Of a DNA stretch of 5,172 nucleotides, positions 5,143-5,172 are shown one piece after another. Location of the stretch: the NCBI GenBank assembly GCA_030019105.1, contig JASEGY010000190.1, forward strand, positions 1 through 5,172, written 5' to 3'. The position numbers and the translations under genes are program-made. The stretch comes from a bacterium (GTDB lineage: Bacteria > UBA9089 > JASEGY01). Position 1 is the stretch's first letter. Each line of letters opens with the position of its first letter. The notes beneath the pieces were generated by a model. That model did not search any database. It saw only the letters and a list, made by a program, of their open reading frames with translations, and was not told where the DNA came from.

Positions 5143-5172
5143 CTACATAGCCTATCTTGAATTCGCTTACCC

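Overview
The window carries five intact protein genes and one broken gene, all on the minus strand. The gaps between them are filled with several unrelated palindromic or tandem repeat families. The organism cannot be named from this sequence. Ribosome binding sites of the GGAGG type, moderate GC in most genes, a membrane-anchored polysaccharide deacetylase and many small interspersed palindromes suggest an uncultured environmental bacterium with a repeat-rich genome. That is inference.

Layout, left to right. Positions 1-243 hold no gene but contain a structured repeat (82-193) with perfect inverted ends. Positions 244-2010 encode a long radical-SAM protein of the lysine 2,3-aminomutase (KamA) family. 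The residues that contact the substrate side chain in lysine aminomutase appear as Lys and Asn, the pattern I recall for glutamate 2,3-aminomutase. A perfect 15-bp stem-loop (2059-2093) separates it from a translationally coupled pair: a membrane-anchored NodB-type polysaccharide deacetylase (2481-3605) and a small membrane-anchored protein with TadE/TadG-like features (2110-2481, GTG start). A heptamer tandem repeat lies in the 5' end of the deacetylase reading frame, and beyond it is a cluster of hairpin repeats (3630-3770).

The right third is different. A GC-richer Rpn/PD-(D/E)XK-like protein (3815-4618) lies 43 bases downstream of a DUF2442 gene (4662-4955). The DUF2442 start overlaps the 3' end of a DUF4160 gene, of which only about 47 codons remain (4936-5079). 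The frame then runs into another inverted-repeat element (5081-5142). DUF4160-DUF2442 is a known gene pair, often suspected to be toxin-antitoxin-like, so this looks like an accessory module damaged by a small repeat.

How the genes work together: the deacetylase and the TadE-like protein probably act at the cell envelope. The aminomutase is a separate unit with its own ribosome binding site and probably makes a beta-amino acid. The right-hand genes look like a mobile or defence-type remnant. The most interesting points are the predicted non-lysine substrate of the aminomutase, the disrupted DUF4160 gene, and the dense mosaic of repeat families at gene borders. No complete novel system is demonstrated here.
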